64,000 nt of DNA from the NCBI RefSeq assembly GCF_041893525.1, contig NZ_CP169068.1. One strand, given 5' to 3'. Below the pieces are notes generated by a model. It saw nothing but the letters and a program-made list of their open reading frames with translations. It was not told the origin of the DNA and did not search any database. A program made the translations under genes and the position numbers. The stretch's first letter is position 1; the number at the start of each line of letters is the position of its first letter. Positions 33,087-42,164 of the stretch are shown one piece after another. Source of the DNA: Phaeobacter bryozoorum (lineage in GTDB: Bacteria; Pseudomonadota; Alphaproteobacteria; Rhodobacterales; Rhodobacteraceae).

Positions 33087-34931
33087 TTATTCGTCGTCGG
33101 GCAGGGCGCGCACGGCGCCTTTTGCGGCGGAGGTGGCCAGCAGGGCATAGGCCTTGAGCGCGGTGGAGACCTTGCGTTTGCGCGGCTTCACCGGTTTCCA
33201 GCCTGCTGCGTCCTGGGCGGCGCGCCGTGTCGCCAGCTCCTCGTCGGAGACCGCCAGGTGGATGGAGCGGTTGGGGATGTCGATCTCGATGGTATCCCCC
33301 TGCTGAACCAACCCGATGGTGCCGCCTTCAGCTGCCTCAGGCGAGACATGGCCGATCGACAGCCCGGAGGTGCCGCCGGAAAAACGCCCGTCGGTCAGAA
33401 GCGCGCAGGCTTTGCCCAGCCCTTTTGATTTCAGATAGGAGGTCGGGTAGAGCATTTCCTGCATCCCCGGACCGCCGCGCGGGCCCTCATAGCGGATCAC
33501 CACCACGTCACCCTCCTTGACCTTGCCGGTCAGGATGTCGTTCACCGCCTGATCCTGGCTTTCGCAGACATAGGCCGAACCGGTGAATTTCAGGATGTTT
33601 TCATCCACCCCTGCGGTTTTCACGATGCAGCCGTCGCGGGCGATATTGCCAAACAGCACCGCCAGACCGCCGTCCTGGCTGAAGGCATGTTCCTTGGAGC
33701 GGATCACCCCGCCTGCACGGTCGGTGTCCAGCTCCTTGTAGCGGTTGGACTGCGAAAACGCTTCGGTGGTGCGCACGCCGCCGGGGGCGGCCTTGAACAG
33801 CTCTTCGGCCTCGGGGTTGTTGGCAACCTTGATGTCCCATTTGGCGATTGCCTCGCCCATGGAGCTGGAGTGGACGGTGGCGCAATGGTCATGCAACAGT
33901 CCCGCGCGGCTGAGTTCACCCAGGATGGAGAAGATGCCACCGGCGCGGTGGACGTCTTCCATATGAACGTTTTCGGTGTTCGGTGCGACCTTGCACAGGC
34001 ACGGCACCTTGCGCGACAGGCGGTCCATATCGGTCATGGTGAAATCGACCTTGCCTTCATTGGCGATGGCCAGGAGGTGCAGCACCGTATTGGTCGACCC
34101 TCCCATGGCGATATCGAGGCTCATGGCGTTTTCAAACGCATCAAAGGTGGCGATTTCGCGCGGCAGCAGGCCTTTCTCCTCGCCCACGTAGTGGCGCTTG
34201 GTGATGTCGACGATCTTGCGGCCCGCCTCAAGGAACAGGTGTTTGCGGTCGGCGTGGGTGGCCAGTGTCGAGCCATTGCCCGGCAGCGCCAGACCCAGCG
34301 CCTCGGCCAGACAGTTCATCGAGTTGGCGGTGAACATGCCGGAGCAGGAGCCGCAGGTGGGGCAGGCGTTTTCCTCGATATGCTGCACCTGCTCATCGGT
34401 GAGGTTCTCGTTGGCCGCCGCAACCATCGCATCGACGAGGTCGATCTTCTTGGCGTCGAGATCGGCAATGTCGATCTTGCCCGCTTCCATCGGTCCACCG
34501 GAAACGAAGATCGCCGGGATATTCAGCCGCATCGCTGCCATCAGCATGCCGGGAGTGATCTTGTCGCAGTTGGAGATGCAGACCATGGCGTCGGCGCAAT
34601 GGGCGTTGACCATATATTCGACGGAATCCGCGATCACCTCGCGCGAGGGCAGCGAGTAGAGCATCCCGTCATGGCCCATGGCGATACCGTCATCCACCGC
34701 GATGGTGTTGAACTCCTTGGCGACGCCGCCGGCCGCCTCGACCTCGCGGGCGACCATCTGGCCCAGATCCTTGAGGTGGACGTGGCCGGGTACGAACTGG
34801 GTAAAGGAGTTGACGATGGCGATGATCGGCTTGCCGAAATCATCGTCCTTCATCCCTGTGGCGCGCCACAATCCGCGTGCGCCCGCCATATTGCGGCCAT
34901 GGGTGGAAGTTCTGGATCGGTACATTGGCAT
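33087..34931 (-). CDS. ilvD: Dihydroxy-acid dehydratase IlvD
   Basis: An iron-sulfur enzyme that dehydrates 2,3-dihydroxy-isovalerate and its methyl homologue in valine and isoleucine synthesis. At 614 residues it is the long form, like E. coli IlvD. Cluster cysteines appear in ISNCDKITPGM and ENACPTCGSCSGMFTANSM; the C-terminal SGGTSGLSIGHVSPEAA is conserved. I start at 34931 (MPMYRSRTS) with AAGGGA upstream. With leuCD at the left end the window carries two separate branched-chain loci. Confidence 0.97.
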   Translation of the reverse strand: MPMYRSRTSTHGRNMAGARGLWRATGMKDDDFGKPIIAIVNSFTQFVPGHVHLKDLGQMVAREVEAAGGVAKEFNTIAVDDGIAMGHDGMLYSLPSREVIADSVEYMVNAHCADAMVCISNCDKITPGMLMAAMRLNIPAIFVSGGPMEAGKIDIADLDAKKIDLVDAMVAAANENLTDEQVQHIEENACPTCGSCSGMFTANSMNCLAEALGLALPGNGSTLATHADRKHLFLEAGRKIVDITKRHYVGEEKGLLPREIATFDAFENAMSLDIAMGGSTNTVLHLLAIANEGKVDFTMTDMDRLSRKVPCLCKVAPNTENVHMEDVHRAGGIFSILGELSRAGLLHDHCATVHSSSMGEAIAKWDIKVANNPEAEELFKAAPGGVRTTEAFSQSNRYKELDTDRAGGVIRSKEHAFSQDGGLAVLFGNIARDGCIVKTAGVDENILKFTGSAYVCESQDQAVNDILTGKVKEGDVVVIRYEGPRGGPGMQEMLYPTSYLKSKGLGKACALLTDGRFSGGTSGLSIGHVSPEAAEGGTIGLVQQGDTIEIDIPNRSIHLAVSDEELATRRAAQDAAGWKPVKPRKRKVSTALKAYALLATSAAKGAVRALPDDE

Positions 34932-35010
34932 CTGGCTGGTTCCCTTGTCTTTGCCCCTCAGGGACACGATTTACGCAACAAAGGCAACATGTCGGGGCGG
35001 TCTTCGGTAA

Positions 35011-35292
35011 TTATCTGGTGGTTTCTGCCGGTTTTCGCCGGCTTTGGCGGGGCGGAGTGGCGAACCGGGCGGTCAGGATCGGCATCCGGGACATCAGCGA
35101 CAGGCCGAGGCTGTTGAGCCCCATGCCCACACCGATGCCCATAACCAAGACCAGAATCCAGCTGTCGGCCTGCGCCAGACTGGCGCCGGGGGCGTCGCTG
35201 GCCTGAGCGATGATCACGACAGATCCGGTGTAGCCCAGCAGCACGGCAACAGCGCCGGCAACACTATGCGACAGTTTCAAGGGGCTGAGCAT
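35011..35292 (-). pseudogene. Truncated BenE-family benzoate/H+ symporter remnant
   Basis: The 93 residues match the N-terminus of BenE-type transporters (HSVAGAVAVLLGYTGSVVII, MGIGVGMGLNSLGLSLMSRMPILTA), which are normally about 390-400 residues with ten or more helices. After the PILTA motif the frame turns into a basic nonsense tail (RQSRRKPAETTR) and stops, only 80 bases before ilvD. It is almost certainly a decayed gene. It is divergent from an XRE-cupin regulator that probably controlled it. Confidence 0.72.
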
Positions 35293-35335
35293 CCGGGTTT
35301 TCCTGAGCTGGCGGATCCGCTAGAGATCGCAGGTC

Positions 35336-35379
35336 TGTGCGTTATAGCGCACAGTAGCGTTTGTGCGTTATAACGCACA
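35336..35379. promoter_or_regulatory. Twin operator palindromes between benE remnant and regulator
   Basis: TGTGCGTTATAACGCACA (35362-35379) is a perfect 18-bp palindrome. TGTGCGTTATAGCGCACA (35336-35353) is the same site with one mismatch, 26 bp away centre to centre. Tandem sites at a divergent promoter fit binding and autoregulation by the XRE-cupin protein. Confidence 0.75.
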
Positions 35380-35442
35380 AGAGGTTTTTGAAGCGCGGCA
35401 TGAACCAATCCGCATCAGGCGGACCAGCAACGGGCAGCAGGC

Positions 35443-36003
35443 ATGAGCGAAGATAGCATCACTCTGAATTTGCGGGACATTCGCCAGGGCGCAGGGCTAA
35501 GCCTGTCACGGGCTGCCGAGGTCACCGGCGTCAGCAAGGCGATGCTGGGCCAGATCGAGCGCGGCGAATCAAGCCCGACGATTGCCACCCTGTGGAAAAT
35601 TGCCAAGGGGTTTCATCTGCCGCTCAGCGCGCTGATCGGCGAGGCGGCAGCCCCGGATCTGGCCGCCAGCGGCGAGCGGCTGTTCCGCTCGGTCCAGTTT
35701 CCCGGTTCGATCGCGGTGAAGATGGTGTTTCCCTTTGATCCCGCGCTTGCGGCCGAGACCTTTCACGTGAGCCTGCGTCCCGGCCAATGCCACCTGTCCC
35801 AGCCCCATGACAGCGGCGTGACTGAAGAGGTCTTCGTGCTGGAGGGCGCGATGGAGGTGTTGCGGGGCGACGATTGGGTGGCGCTGGATACCGGGCAGGC
35901 GCTGCGCTTTGCGGCGGATCAGCCACATGGCTATCGCAGTGGCGACAGCGGTGCTGCGTTCTTGAACATGCACCACTACCGCCGCGTGGCCTCTCGCGGC
36001 TAG
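35443..36003 (+). CDS. XRE-family transcriptional regulator with cupin domain
   Basis: A 186-residue regulator: an N-terminal helix-turn-helix (about 8-62, LSLSRAAEVTGVSKAMLGQIERGESSP) and a C-terminal cupin barrel (about 105-175, EEVFVLEGAMEVLRGDDW), which usually binds a small effector. The twin palindromes just upstream are its likely operators. Its probable target, the divergent benE-like gene, is truncated, so it may now control only itself or the DMT transporter downstream. Confidence 0.9.
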   Translation: MSEDSITLNLRDIRQGAGLSLSRAAEVTGVSKAMLGQIERGESSPTIATLWKIAKGFHLPLSALIGEAAAPDLAASGERLFRSVQFPGSIAVKMVFPFDPALAAETFHVSLRPGQCHLSQPHDSGVTEEVFVLEGAMEVLRGDDWVALDTGQALRFAADQPHGYRSGDSGAAFLNMHHYRRVASRG

Positions 36004-36183
36004 CGGCAGCCGGATCAATTGGCCGCAGCGGGGCGGCTTGTCGCCGGGGCAGAGGATGCCTAATGCTGGTGGCATTGATGACGAGGCGCCAGACCCTCCG
36101 GGGTGCGCGCGTCTTTCCCCTGTTTCCATTGACCTATTGCCGGAGAGTTTTCCACCGGCCTTATTACGAAAGCGATCTGATCC

Positions 36184-37047
36184 ATGGACACTCTGCGCGG
36201 CAGTCTCCTGATGGTGCTCGCTATGGCCGCCTTTGCGCTGGAGGATATGTTCATCAAATCCGCGGCCCGAAGCCTGCCGGTCGGGCAGATCCTGATCCTG
36301 TTCGGGGCCGGGGGCATGGTGATCTTTGCCATCATGGCGCGTGCACAGGGGCACCGCCTGTGGACCCCGGTGTTCTGCACGCGCGCGCTTGTGCTGCGCT
36401 CTGTCGCCGAGGTTGCAGGGCGGCTGTGCTACACGCTGGCAATTGCGCTGACGCCGCTTTCTTCGGCCTCCGCAATCCTGCAGGCGACGCCGCTGGTGGT
36501 TGCTGCCGGCGCGGTGGTCTTCTTTAACGAGCATGTGGGCCTGCGCCGCTGGCTGGCGATTGCGGCGGGTTTTGTCGGCGTCTTGATGATCCTGCGCCCG
36601 GGGGCCAGCGGGTTTGAGCTGGCCTCGCTCTTTGCGGTGGCGGGAACGCTTGGCTTTGCAGGCCGCGATCTGGCCACCCGCGCGGCTCCGGCCGGGCTGT
36701 CGAACGCGCATCTCGGGCTGGTCGGATTTGCCATGCTGATCGTCGCGGGGGTCTTGGCGCAGCCCTTTGGCGCGCCGATGGTGATGCCGGATCTCGCCAC
36801 CGGGGCCGGTCTGGTGGCTGCAACCGTGGTGGGGGTGGTGGCCTATCACGCCCTGACCGGCGCCATGCGGAGCGGCGAGATTTCGGTCATCGCTCCCTTC
36901 CGCTACACCCGGCTGGTGTTTGCCATGGTGCTTGGGGTGGTGGTCTTCCACGAGCGCCCCGACCTCTGGACCCTGATGGGCAGCGCGGTCATCGTGATCA
37001 GTGGCGGCTTTACCCTGATGCGCAGCCGTCGCCGTCAGCCTACCTGA
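36184..37047 (+). CDS. DMT-superfamily (EamA) transporter
   Basis: A 287-residue inner-membrane protein with about ten hydrophobic helices in two EamA repeats (about 5-135 and 145-280). PLSSASAILQATPLVVAAGAVV and VISVIAPFRYTRLVFAMVLG-like segments are typical of drug/metabolite exporters. The substrate cannot be told. It lies 180 bases after the XRE-cupin gene on the same strand, so shared control is possible. Confidence 0.88.
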   Translation: MDTLRGSLLMVLAMAAFALEDMFIKSAARSLPVGQILILFGAGGMVIFAIMARAQGHRLWTPVFCTRALVLRSVAEVAGRLCYTLAIALTPLSSASAILQATPLVVAAGAVVFFNEHVGLRRWLAIAAGFVGVLMILRPGASGFELASLFAVAGTLGFAGRDLATRAAPAGLSNAHLGLVGFAMLIVAGVLAQPFGAPMVMPDLATGAGLVAATVVGVVAYHALTGAMRSGEISVIAPFRYTRLVFAMVLGVVVFHERPDLWTLMGSAVIVISGGFTLMRSRRRQPT

Positions 37048-37128
37048 ATCCGGTCGGTGGGGCGGGGGCCAATCCTCCGCTGCATCACCATCTTGCACCT
37101 CTCCCCCCGGCAGCTTACATCTGCGCCC

Positions 37129-37605
37129 ATGGCCAAGCAAAAATCAGACCCGAATTACAAAGTGATCGCAGAGAACCGCCGCGCGCGGTTTGACTATGCG
37201 ATCGAGGACGATCTGGAATGCGGGATCCTGCTGGAAGGATCCGAGGTCAAATCCCTGCGCGCGGGCGGTACCAATATCGCCGAGAGCTACGCGACGGTGG
37301 ATGATGGCGAACTCTGGTTGGTGAACTCCTATATCGCGCCTTACGAGCAGGCGAAGATGTTCAAGCATGAGGAGCGTCGTCGCCGCAAGCTGCTGGTGTC
37401 GCGCAAGGAGTTGTCGAACCTTTGGAATGCAACCCAGCGCAAGGGGATGACCCTGGTGCCGCTGGTGATGTATTTCAACCATCGCGGTCTGGCCAAGGTG
37501 AAGATCGGCATCGCCAAGGGCAAGAAGAACCACGACAAGCGCGAGACCGAGGCCAAACGCGATTGGTCGCGCCAGAAGCAACGCCTGCTGAAAGACCACA
37601 GCTGA
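37129..37605 (+). CDS. smpB: SsrA-binding protein SmpB
   Basis: Binds tmRNA and brings it to stalled ribosomes in trans-translation. At 158 residues it has the family's size; ENRRARFDYAIEDDLECGILLEGSEVKSLR opens the OB fold and GLAKVKIGIAKGKKNHDKRE leads into the basic tail with DWSRQKQRLLK. I start at 37129 (MAKQKSDP). The tmRNA gene itself is not in the window. Confidence 0.96.
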   Translation: MAKQKSDPNYKVIAENRRARFDYAIEDDLECGILLEGSEVKSLRAGGTNIAESYATVDDGELWLVNSYIAPYEQAKMFKHEERRRRKLLVSRKELSNLWNATQRKGMTLVPLVMYFNHRGLAKVKIGIAKGKKNHDKRETEAKRDWSRQKQRLLKDHS

Positions 37606-37745
37606 GTGCGACGCATTGCAGCTGCGGTGGGACAGGGCCACGTCTGGATCTGCCACCGGGCCTGCGCCGGACCTACGACCGTCGCTTCCCGGCCACCCTA
37701 TCCTGCCCGGCAGTTGCACCGGGTAACGCGTGGCCATTGCAATAA

Positions 37746-37762
37746 CTGACTAAATAAGTCAG
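37746..37762. promoter_or_regulatory. Small palindrome upstream of the 37833 gene
   Basis: CTGACT-AAATA-AGTCAG in an AT-rich patch about 70 bases before the gene. Could be an operator; no regulator is suggested. Confidence 0.3.
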
Positions 37763-37832
37763 ATAAGCCCAACCCAGCAGACACATCCCTCGGTCAGGCC
37801 CGGCATCTTCTGTTTTCCTCCCTGTGACAAGG

Positions 37833-38402
37833 ATGATGCCGATGCCTGAGGCCCTTTCTGATTCGCGACCTCTGACCCCTGCGCCCGCCGCTGACATGCC
37901 AACTATGCCCGCAGAAACCGCGCTTGCGGAACTGGGGCTTGATCCGTTTGAGGTCGCGCTGCTGCCACAGCTGCGCCATTTCACCACCTGCCTGCGAGAG
38001 CCGCAGAGCCAGGCCTGGCAGCACGCCTGTTGCAGCGCGGCTGAGCGCTGGGGTGAGAGTTTCGGCCTGGGGGTCGCGCATGCGCTGTTCAAGGTGGTGC
38101 GCTGCCTGCATGACCTGCGCGGCGAGCTTTATCAGGGGCATGACGCGCTGACCCTCTCGACCCGAGCCAGTGTCACCGCGGATGAAGCGGCTTGTCTGCG
38201 GATGCTGCATCACATGCGCCGCGACAACACCCCAGCGGCCCGCGACGCCGTAGCCGATCTGACCGGCGGCTGGATGGACCCGCATGTGATCCGCGCGGCG
38301 CTGTCCTTTGCCCATCGCTTCCCGGCGGGCAAGACGGATCCGGCCCCTCGGTCACAACCTGCCACCGAATCCGCGCGCCCTCGGCTGCGGATTGTCCGCT
38401 GA
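37833..38402 (+). CDS. Conserved hypothetical protein
   Basis: About 189 residues, cytoplasmic. A proline/alanine-rich N-terminus leads into a helical core (LGLDPFEVALLPQLRHFTTCLRE, CLRMLHHMRRDNTPAARDAVADLTGGWM) and a basic disordered tail. No motif points to an activity. ATGs at 37833, 37836, 37842 and 37848 are all possible starts; none has a strong ribosome-binding site. It lies between smpB and the rhodanese gene. Confidence 0.65.
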   Translation: MMPMPEALSDSRPLTPAPAADMPTMPAETALAELGLDPFEVALLPQLRHFTTCLREPQSQAWQHACCSAAERWGESFGLGVAHALFKVVRCLHDLRGELYQGHDALTLSTRASVTADEAACLRMLHHMRRDNTPAARDAVADLTGGWMDPHVIRAALSFAHRFPAGKTDPAPRSQPATESARPRLRIVR

Positions 38403-38542
38403 CAGGGAGTGCAGATGCCCGGCGCAGCGCCTCCGATCCGGCCCGGTGGGACAGATTGTTGCGCTGCAGGCCTGGCCTCCCTTGCGACTCTGTCCGCGCG
38501 GTTGTACGGATGCCTCAGCACATATGAGGGGAGGCGGTAACG

Positions 38543-39394
38543 TTGGATGATCCTAAAACGCTTGTGTCGACAGACTGGCTTGCTGCGCATCTGAAGGACC
38601 CTGATCTGCGGCTCCTTGATGCCTCGTGGTACATGCCGCACGAAGGGCGAGACGCCAAGGCGGAGTATGACGCAGCTCATATTCCCGGCGCGCGCTTCTT
38701 TGATATCGACGATATCGCCGACAATCGCTCCGAGCTGCCGCATATGGTTCCCCCGGTGGAGAAATTCATGTCCCGCCTGCGCGCGATGGGGGTTGGTGAC
38801 GGCCATCAGGTTGTGGTCTATGACGGCACTGGGCTGCGGTCGGCGGCGCGGGTGTGGTGGCTGTTCCGCCTGATGGGGCAGACCAATGTTGCGGTGCTGG
38901 ACGGTGGTCTGCCGAAATGGCAGGCCGAGGGCAACCCGGTCGAAGATCTGCCGCCGGTCATCCGCGACCGCCATATGACCGTGCGGGTGCAGAACCATCT
39001 GCTGCGTGATGTGACGCAAGTGTCCTCCGCCGCCAAGCTTGGTGATCACGAGATCATCGACGCCCGTGCGGCCGCGCGGTTTCAGGGCACGGTTGCCGAA
39101 CCCCGCGAAGGTCTGCGGTCGGGTCATATCCCCGGCTCCAAGAACCTGCCCTATACCGAACTGCTGAACGCTGATCAGACGATGAAAGCGCCGGACGCGC
39201 TGCGTGCCGCCTTTGAACGAGCTGGTGTCGATCTCAGCAAGCCTGCCATCACCACCTGTGGGTCAGGCGTGACCGCCGCAGTCCTCAGCCTCGCCATGGA
39301 GCGGATCGGCAAGACCGATCATTCGCTTTATGACGGCTCCTGGACTGAGTGGGGCGCCTTCCCAACCCTTCCCGTTGCAACCGGAGAGACCTGA
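38543..39394 (+). CDS. sseA: 3-mercaptopyruvate sulfurtransferase SseA (tandem rhodanese)
   Basis: A 283-residue enzyme with two rhodanese domains. The first is inactive (DGTGLRSAARVWW); the second has the catalytic loop CGSGVTA with Cys239, the form typical of mercaptopyruvate rather than thiosulfate sulfurtransferases. It begins with TTG, 8 bases after GGGGAGG. Its TGA overlaps the ATG of the aminotransferase, so they are coupled: that enzyme could make 3-mercaptopyruvate from cysteine. Confidence 0.9.
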   Translation: MDDPKTLVSTDWLAAHLKDPDLRLLDASWYMPHEGRDAKAEYDAAHIPGARFFDIDDIADNRSELPHMVPPVEKFMSRLRAMGVGDGHQVVVYDGTGLRSAARVWWLFRLMGQTNVAVLDGGLPKWQAEGNPVEDLPPVIRDRHMTVRVQNHLLRDVTQVSSAAKLGDHEIIDARAAARFQGTVAEPREGLRSGHIPGSKNLPYTELLNADQTMKAPDALRAAFERAGVDLSKPAITTCGSGVTAAVLSLAMERIGKTDHSLYDGSWTEWGAFPTLPVATGET

Positions 39395-40578
39395 TGTTCG
39401 AAACCCTGAAACCCCAGCCGGCGGACAAGATCCTGATGCTGATGCAGACGTATCGCGACGACCCACGCGATGACAAGATCGACCTTGGCGTCGGCGTCTA
39501 CAAGAACGCCGAAGGGGTGACCCCGGTGATGCGCGCCATCAAGGCGGCAGAACATAAACTGTGGGAAGAGCAGACCTCCAAATCCTACGTCGGCCTGGCC
39601 GGTGATCCGGCCTATTCCGACGCGATGATCAAGCTGATCCTTGCGGATAGCGTCGAGCGGGGCAATGTCGCGGCAGCCGCCACCCCCGGTGGCACCGGTG
39701 CCGTGCGTCAGGCGTTTGAGCTGATCAAGATGGCCAACCCGGGCGCGCGGGTGTTCGTGTCGAACCCGACCTGGCCAAACCACATCTCGATCCTGAACTA
39801 TCTGCACATCGAAACCGTCGCCTATCGCTATTTCGACCGCGAGACCTGCGGCGTTGATTTCGATGGCATGATTGAAGATCTGAAAACCGCCAACAAAGGC
39901 GACGTGGTGCTGCTGCATGGCTGCTGCCACAACCCGACCGGTGCCAACCTCAACATCGTGCAGTGGCAGGAAGTGGTGGCGCTGCTGAACGAACGCGGTC
40001 TCATTCCGATGATCGACATTGCCTATCAGGGCTTTGGCGATGGTCTGGAAGAGGACGCGCAGGGCGTGCGCTACGTGGCGGCCAACACGCCGGAATGTCT
40101 GATCGCGGCCAGCTGTTCAAAGAACTTCGGCATCTACCGCGAACGCACCGGCCTGCTGATGGCAGTATCGCAGGATGCAGGCGCACAGGGGCTGAACCAG
40201 GGCACGCTGGCGTTCCTGAACCGGCAGAACTATTCCTTCCCGCCGGATCATGGCGCGCGTCTGGTGACCATGATCCTGAATGACGACGCGCTGCGCGCCG
40301 ATTGGGCGGCGGAACTGGAAGAGACCCGCCTTGGCATGCTGAAACTCCGCCAGCAGCTCGCGGATGAGCTGCAGCGCCTGACCGGGTCTGACCGCTTTGC
40401 CTTCCTGGCCCAGCATCGCGGCATGTTCTCACTGCTCGGCACCACGCCTGAAATGGTCGAGAAGATGCGCGCCGACAGCGGCATCTACATGGTCGGCGAC
40501 AGCCGCATGAATATCGCAGGTCTGAACACCCAGACGGTGCCGATCCTCGCCCGGGCGATTGTCGACGCTGGCGTCTGA
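39394..40578 (+). CDS. Aromatic/aspartate aminotransferase (class I, TyrB/AspC-like)
   Basis: A 394-residue PLP enzyme. The PLP lysine is Lys243 in SCSKNFGIYRERTG; CCHNPTGANL and DIAYQGFGDG hold other cofactor contacts, and RMNIAGL carries the C-terminal arginine for the substrate carboxylate. It resembles class Ia aspartate/tyrosine aminotransferases. Its ATG overlaps the sseA stop, suggesting joint work on cysteine or other amino acids. Confidence 0.9.
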   Translation: MFETLKPQPADKILMLMQTYRDDPRDDKIDLGVGVYKNAEGVTPVMRAIKAAEHKLWEEQTSKSYVGLAGDPAYSDAMIKLILADSVERGNVAAAATPGGTGAVRQAFELIKMANPGARVFVSNPTWPNHISILNYLHIETVAYRYFDRETCGVDFDGMIEDLKTANKGDVVLLHGCCHNPTGANLNIVQWQEVVALLNERGLIPMIDIAYQGFGDGLEEDAQGVRYVAANTPECLIAASCSKNFGIYRERTGLLMAVSQDAGAQGLNQGTLAFLNRQNYSFPPDHGARLVTMILNDDALRADWAAELEETRLGMLKLRQQLADELQRLTGSDRFAFLAQHRGMFSLLGTTPEMVEKMRADSGIYMVGDSRMNIAGLNTQTVPILARAIVDAGV

Positions 40579-40631
40579 TCCTGCCTGGCTGATCCCGCCT
40601 GTCTGATTCAGGCTGTCAGAACCGATGATCA

Positions 40632-40655
40632 CGCCCCGCTTCGGCGGGGCGTTTT
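40632..40655 (+). terminator. Terminator of sseA-aminotransferase
   Basis: CGCCCCGC (40632-40639), loop TTCG, GCGGGGCG (40644-40651), then TTTTG. Confidence 0.88.
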
Positions 40656-40737
40656 GCGACGGCTCACCAGACTTTCTCAATTCGTCTGGGCAAAAGCCTT
40701 CAAAGACTTTTGGCTGCCACCCGGGGGGCACCCAAAT

Positions 40738-40773
40738 GAAAACGCGGCCCCCGGAGGCACCGGGAACCGCGTT
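40738..40773 (-). terminator. Terminator of glnK-amt
   Basis: On the minus strand AACGCGG pairs with CCGCGTT, with an inner CCCGG/CCGGG stem, followed by TTC ATTT. It lies 22 bases beyond the amt stop. Confidence 0.7.
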
Positions 40774-40794
40774 CAGTTTCAAGCCGGGTTCGGA

Positions 40795-42138
40795 TCAGCT
40801 GGGGGAAAATTCGGGATAGGCTTCCATACCCAGTTCCGCCATGTCCAGACCGTTGACTTCGTCCTCTTCGCCAACCCGGATACCGGTCACCGCCCGCAGG
40901 ATCAGCCAGACCACGGCGGAAGAGATAATGACGAAGAGCGCGACAACCACGATCCCGGTCAGCTGTGTGATCAGGCTCGCTTCGGGGTTGGTCAGCACAA
41001 CCGCGATGGTGCCCCAGATACCGGCCACCAGGTGAACCGGGATGGCGCCGACCACATCGTCGATTTTCAGCTTGTCCAGCAGTGGCACCACAAAGACCAC
41101 GATGATGCCGCCAGCAGCCCCGATCAGCGTTGCCATGCCCAGACCGGGCGTCAGCGGTTCTGCGGTGATCGACACCAGACCCGCCAGCGCGCCGTTCAGG
41201 ATCATGGTAAGATCGGGCTTCTTGAACAGCAGCTGCGTCAGGATCAGCGCGGCCACGGCGCCGCCAGCTGCGGCTGCGTTGGTATTGGCAAAGATCCGGC
41301 TCACGTCCGCGACATCCCCGACAGTGCCCATCGCCAGCTGCGAGCCACCGTTAAAGCCGAACCAGCCCAGCCACAGGATGAACGTCCCAAGGGTGGCCAG
41401 CGCCAGGTTGGATCCGGGCATCGGGACGGTCTTGCCGTTCTTGTACTTGCCAATGCGCGGGCCAAGGATCAGCGCGCCGGTCAGAGCCGCCCAGCCCCCA
41501 ACGGAATGCACCACGGTGGAGCCTGCAAAGTCGAGGAACCCCATCTCGTCCAGGAAGCCGCCGCCCCATTTCCAGCTGGCCTGCAGCGGGTAGATCACTG
41601 CGGTCAGCACGATGGTAAAGGCGAGAAAGGGCCAGAGTTTCACGCGCTCGGCGAGGGTGCCGGAGACAATGGAGGCCGTGGTTGCACAGAACATCAGCTG
41701 GAAGAAGAAATCCGATCCGGTGGAGGCATAGGAGTAATCATCCGCCTGCTCGGCGGTGATGCCCACCGCCTCCAGAACGCCCGGACCCCAGACACCGGAG
41801 AGGACGCCCTCAATCGACCAGGTGCCCAGCGGATACATCAGGTTATAGCCGATCAGGTAATAGAAGATGGCCGCCAGAGAGAACAGCGCAACGTTTTTTG
41901 TCAGCTGCATGGTGACGTTTTTCGACCGCACCAGACCCGCTTCCAGCATGGCAAAACCGGCCGCCATCCAGAACACGAGGAAGCCGCCGACCAGAAACAG
42001 CAGCGAGTTGAGGATAAACACCGTGTCGGTGGCTGCCGCTCCGGGCGCCGGGGCCGCAGCGGCGGTCTCCTGGGCGAGGGCGAGGCCGGGCAGGGCCAGC
42101 GTCGCCACCGCTGCAAGGGAAAGGGTTGATTTACGCAT
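40795..42138 (-). CDS. amt: Ammonium transporter Amt
   Basis: An inner-membrane ammonium channel of 447 residues. A signal-like N-terminus (PGLALAQETAAAAP) precedes 11 predicted helices. Signature segments include DFAGSTVVHSVGGWAALTGA and LGWFGFNGGSQLA; the twin pore histidines fall in STVVHSV and IPVHLVAG. I start at 42138 with AAGGAAGG upstream. It lies 26 bases after glnK in one operon, so PII can block the channel when nitrogen is plentiful. Confidence 0.95.
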   Translation of the reverse strand: MRKSTLSLAAVATLALPGLALAQETAAAAPAPGAAATDTVFILNSLLFLVGGFLVFWMAAGFAMLEAGLVRSKNVTMQLTKNVALFSLAAIFYYLIGYNLMYPLGTWSIEGVLSGVWGPGVLEAVGITAEQADDYSYASTGSDFFFQLMFCATTASIVSGTLAERVKLWPFLAFTIVLTAVIYPLQASWKWGGGFLDEMGFLDFAGSTVVHSVGGWAALTGALILGPRIGKYKNGKTVPMPGSNLALATLGTFILWLGWFGFNGGSQLAMGTVGDVADVSRIFANTNAAAAGGAVAALILTQLLFKKPDLTMILNGALAGLVSITAEPLTPGLGMATLIGAAGGIIVVFVVPLLDKLKIDDVVGAIPVHLVAGIWGTIAVVLTNPEASLITQLTGIVVVALFVIISSAVVWLILRAVTGIRVGEEDEVNGLDMAELGMEAYPEFSPS

Positions 42139-42164
42139 AACTGATTTCCTTCCTTTGCGCGTTT

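Noticed and set aside
33687..35117. 476-codon plus-strand frame over ilvD
   Set aside because: Antisense to ilvD, whose cluster cysteines and family length are intact.
37606..37832. tmRNA gene next to smpB
   Set aside because: No tRNA-like ends or tag-peptide frame could be seen in the gap.
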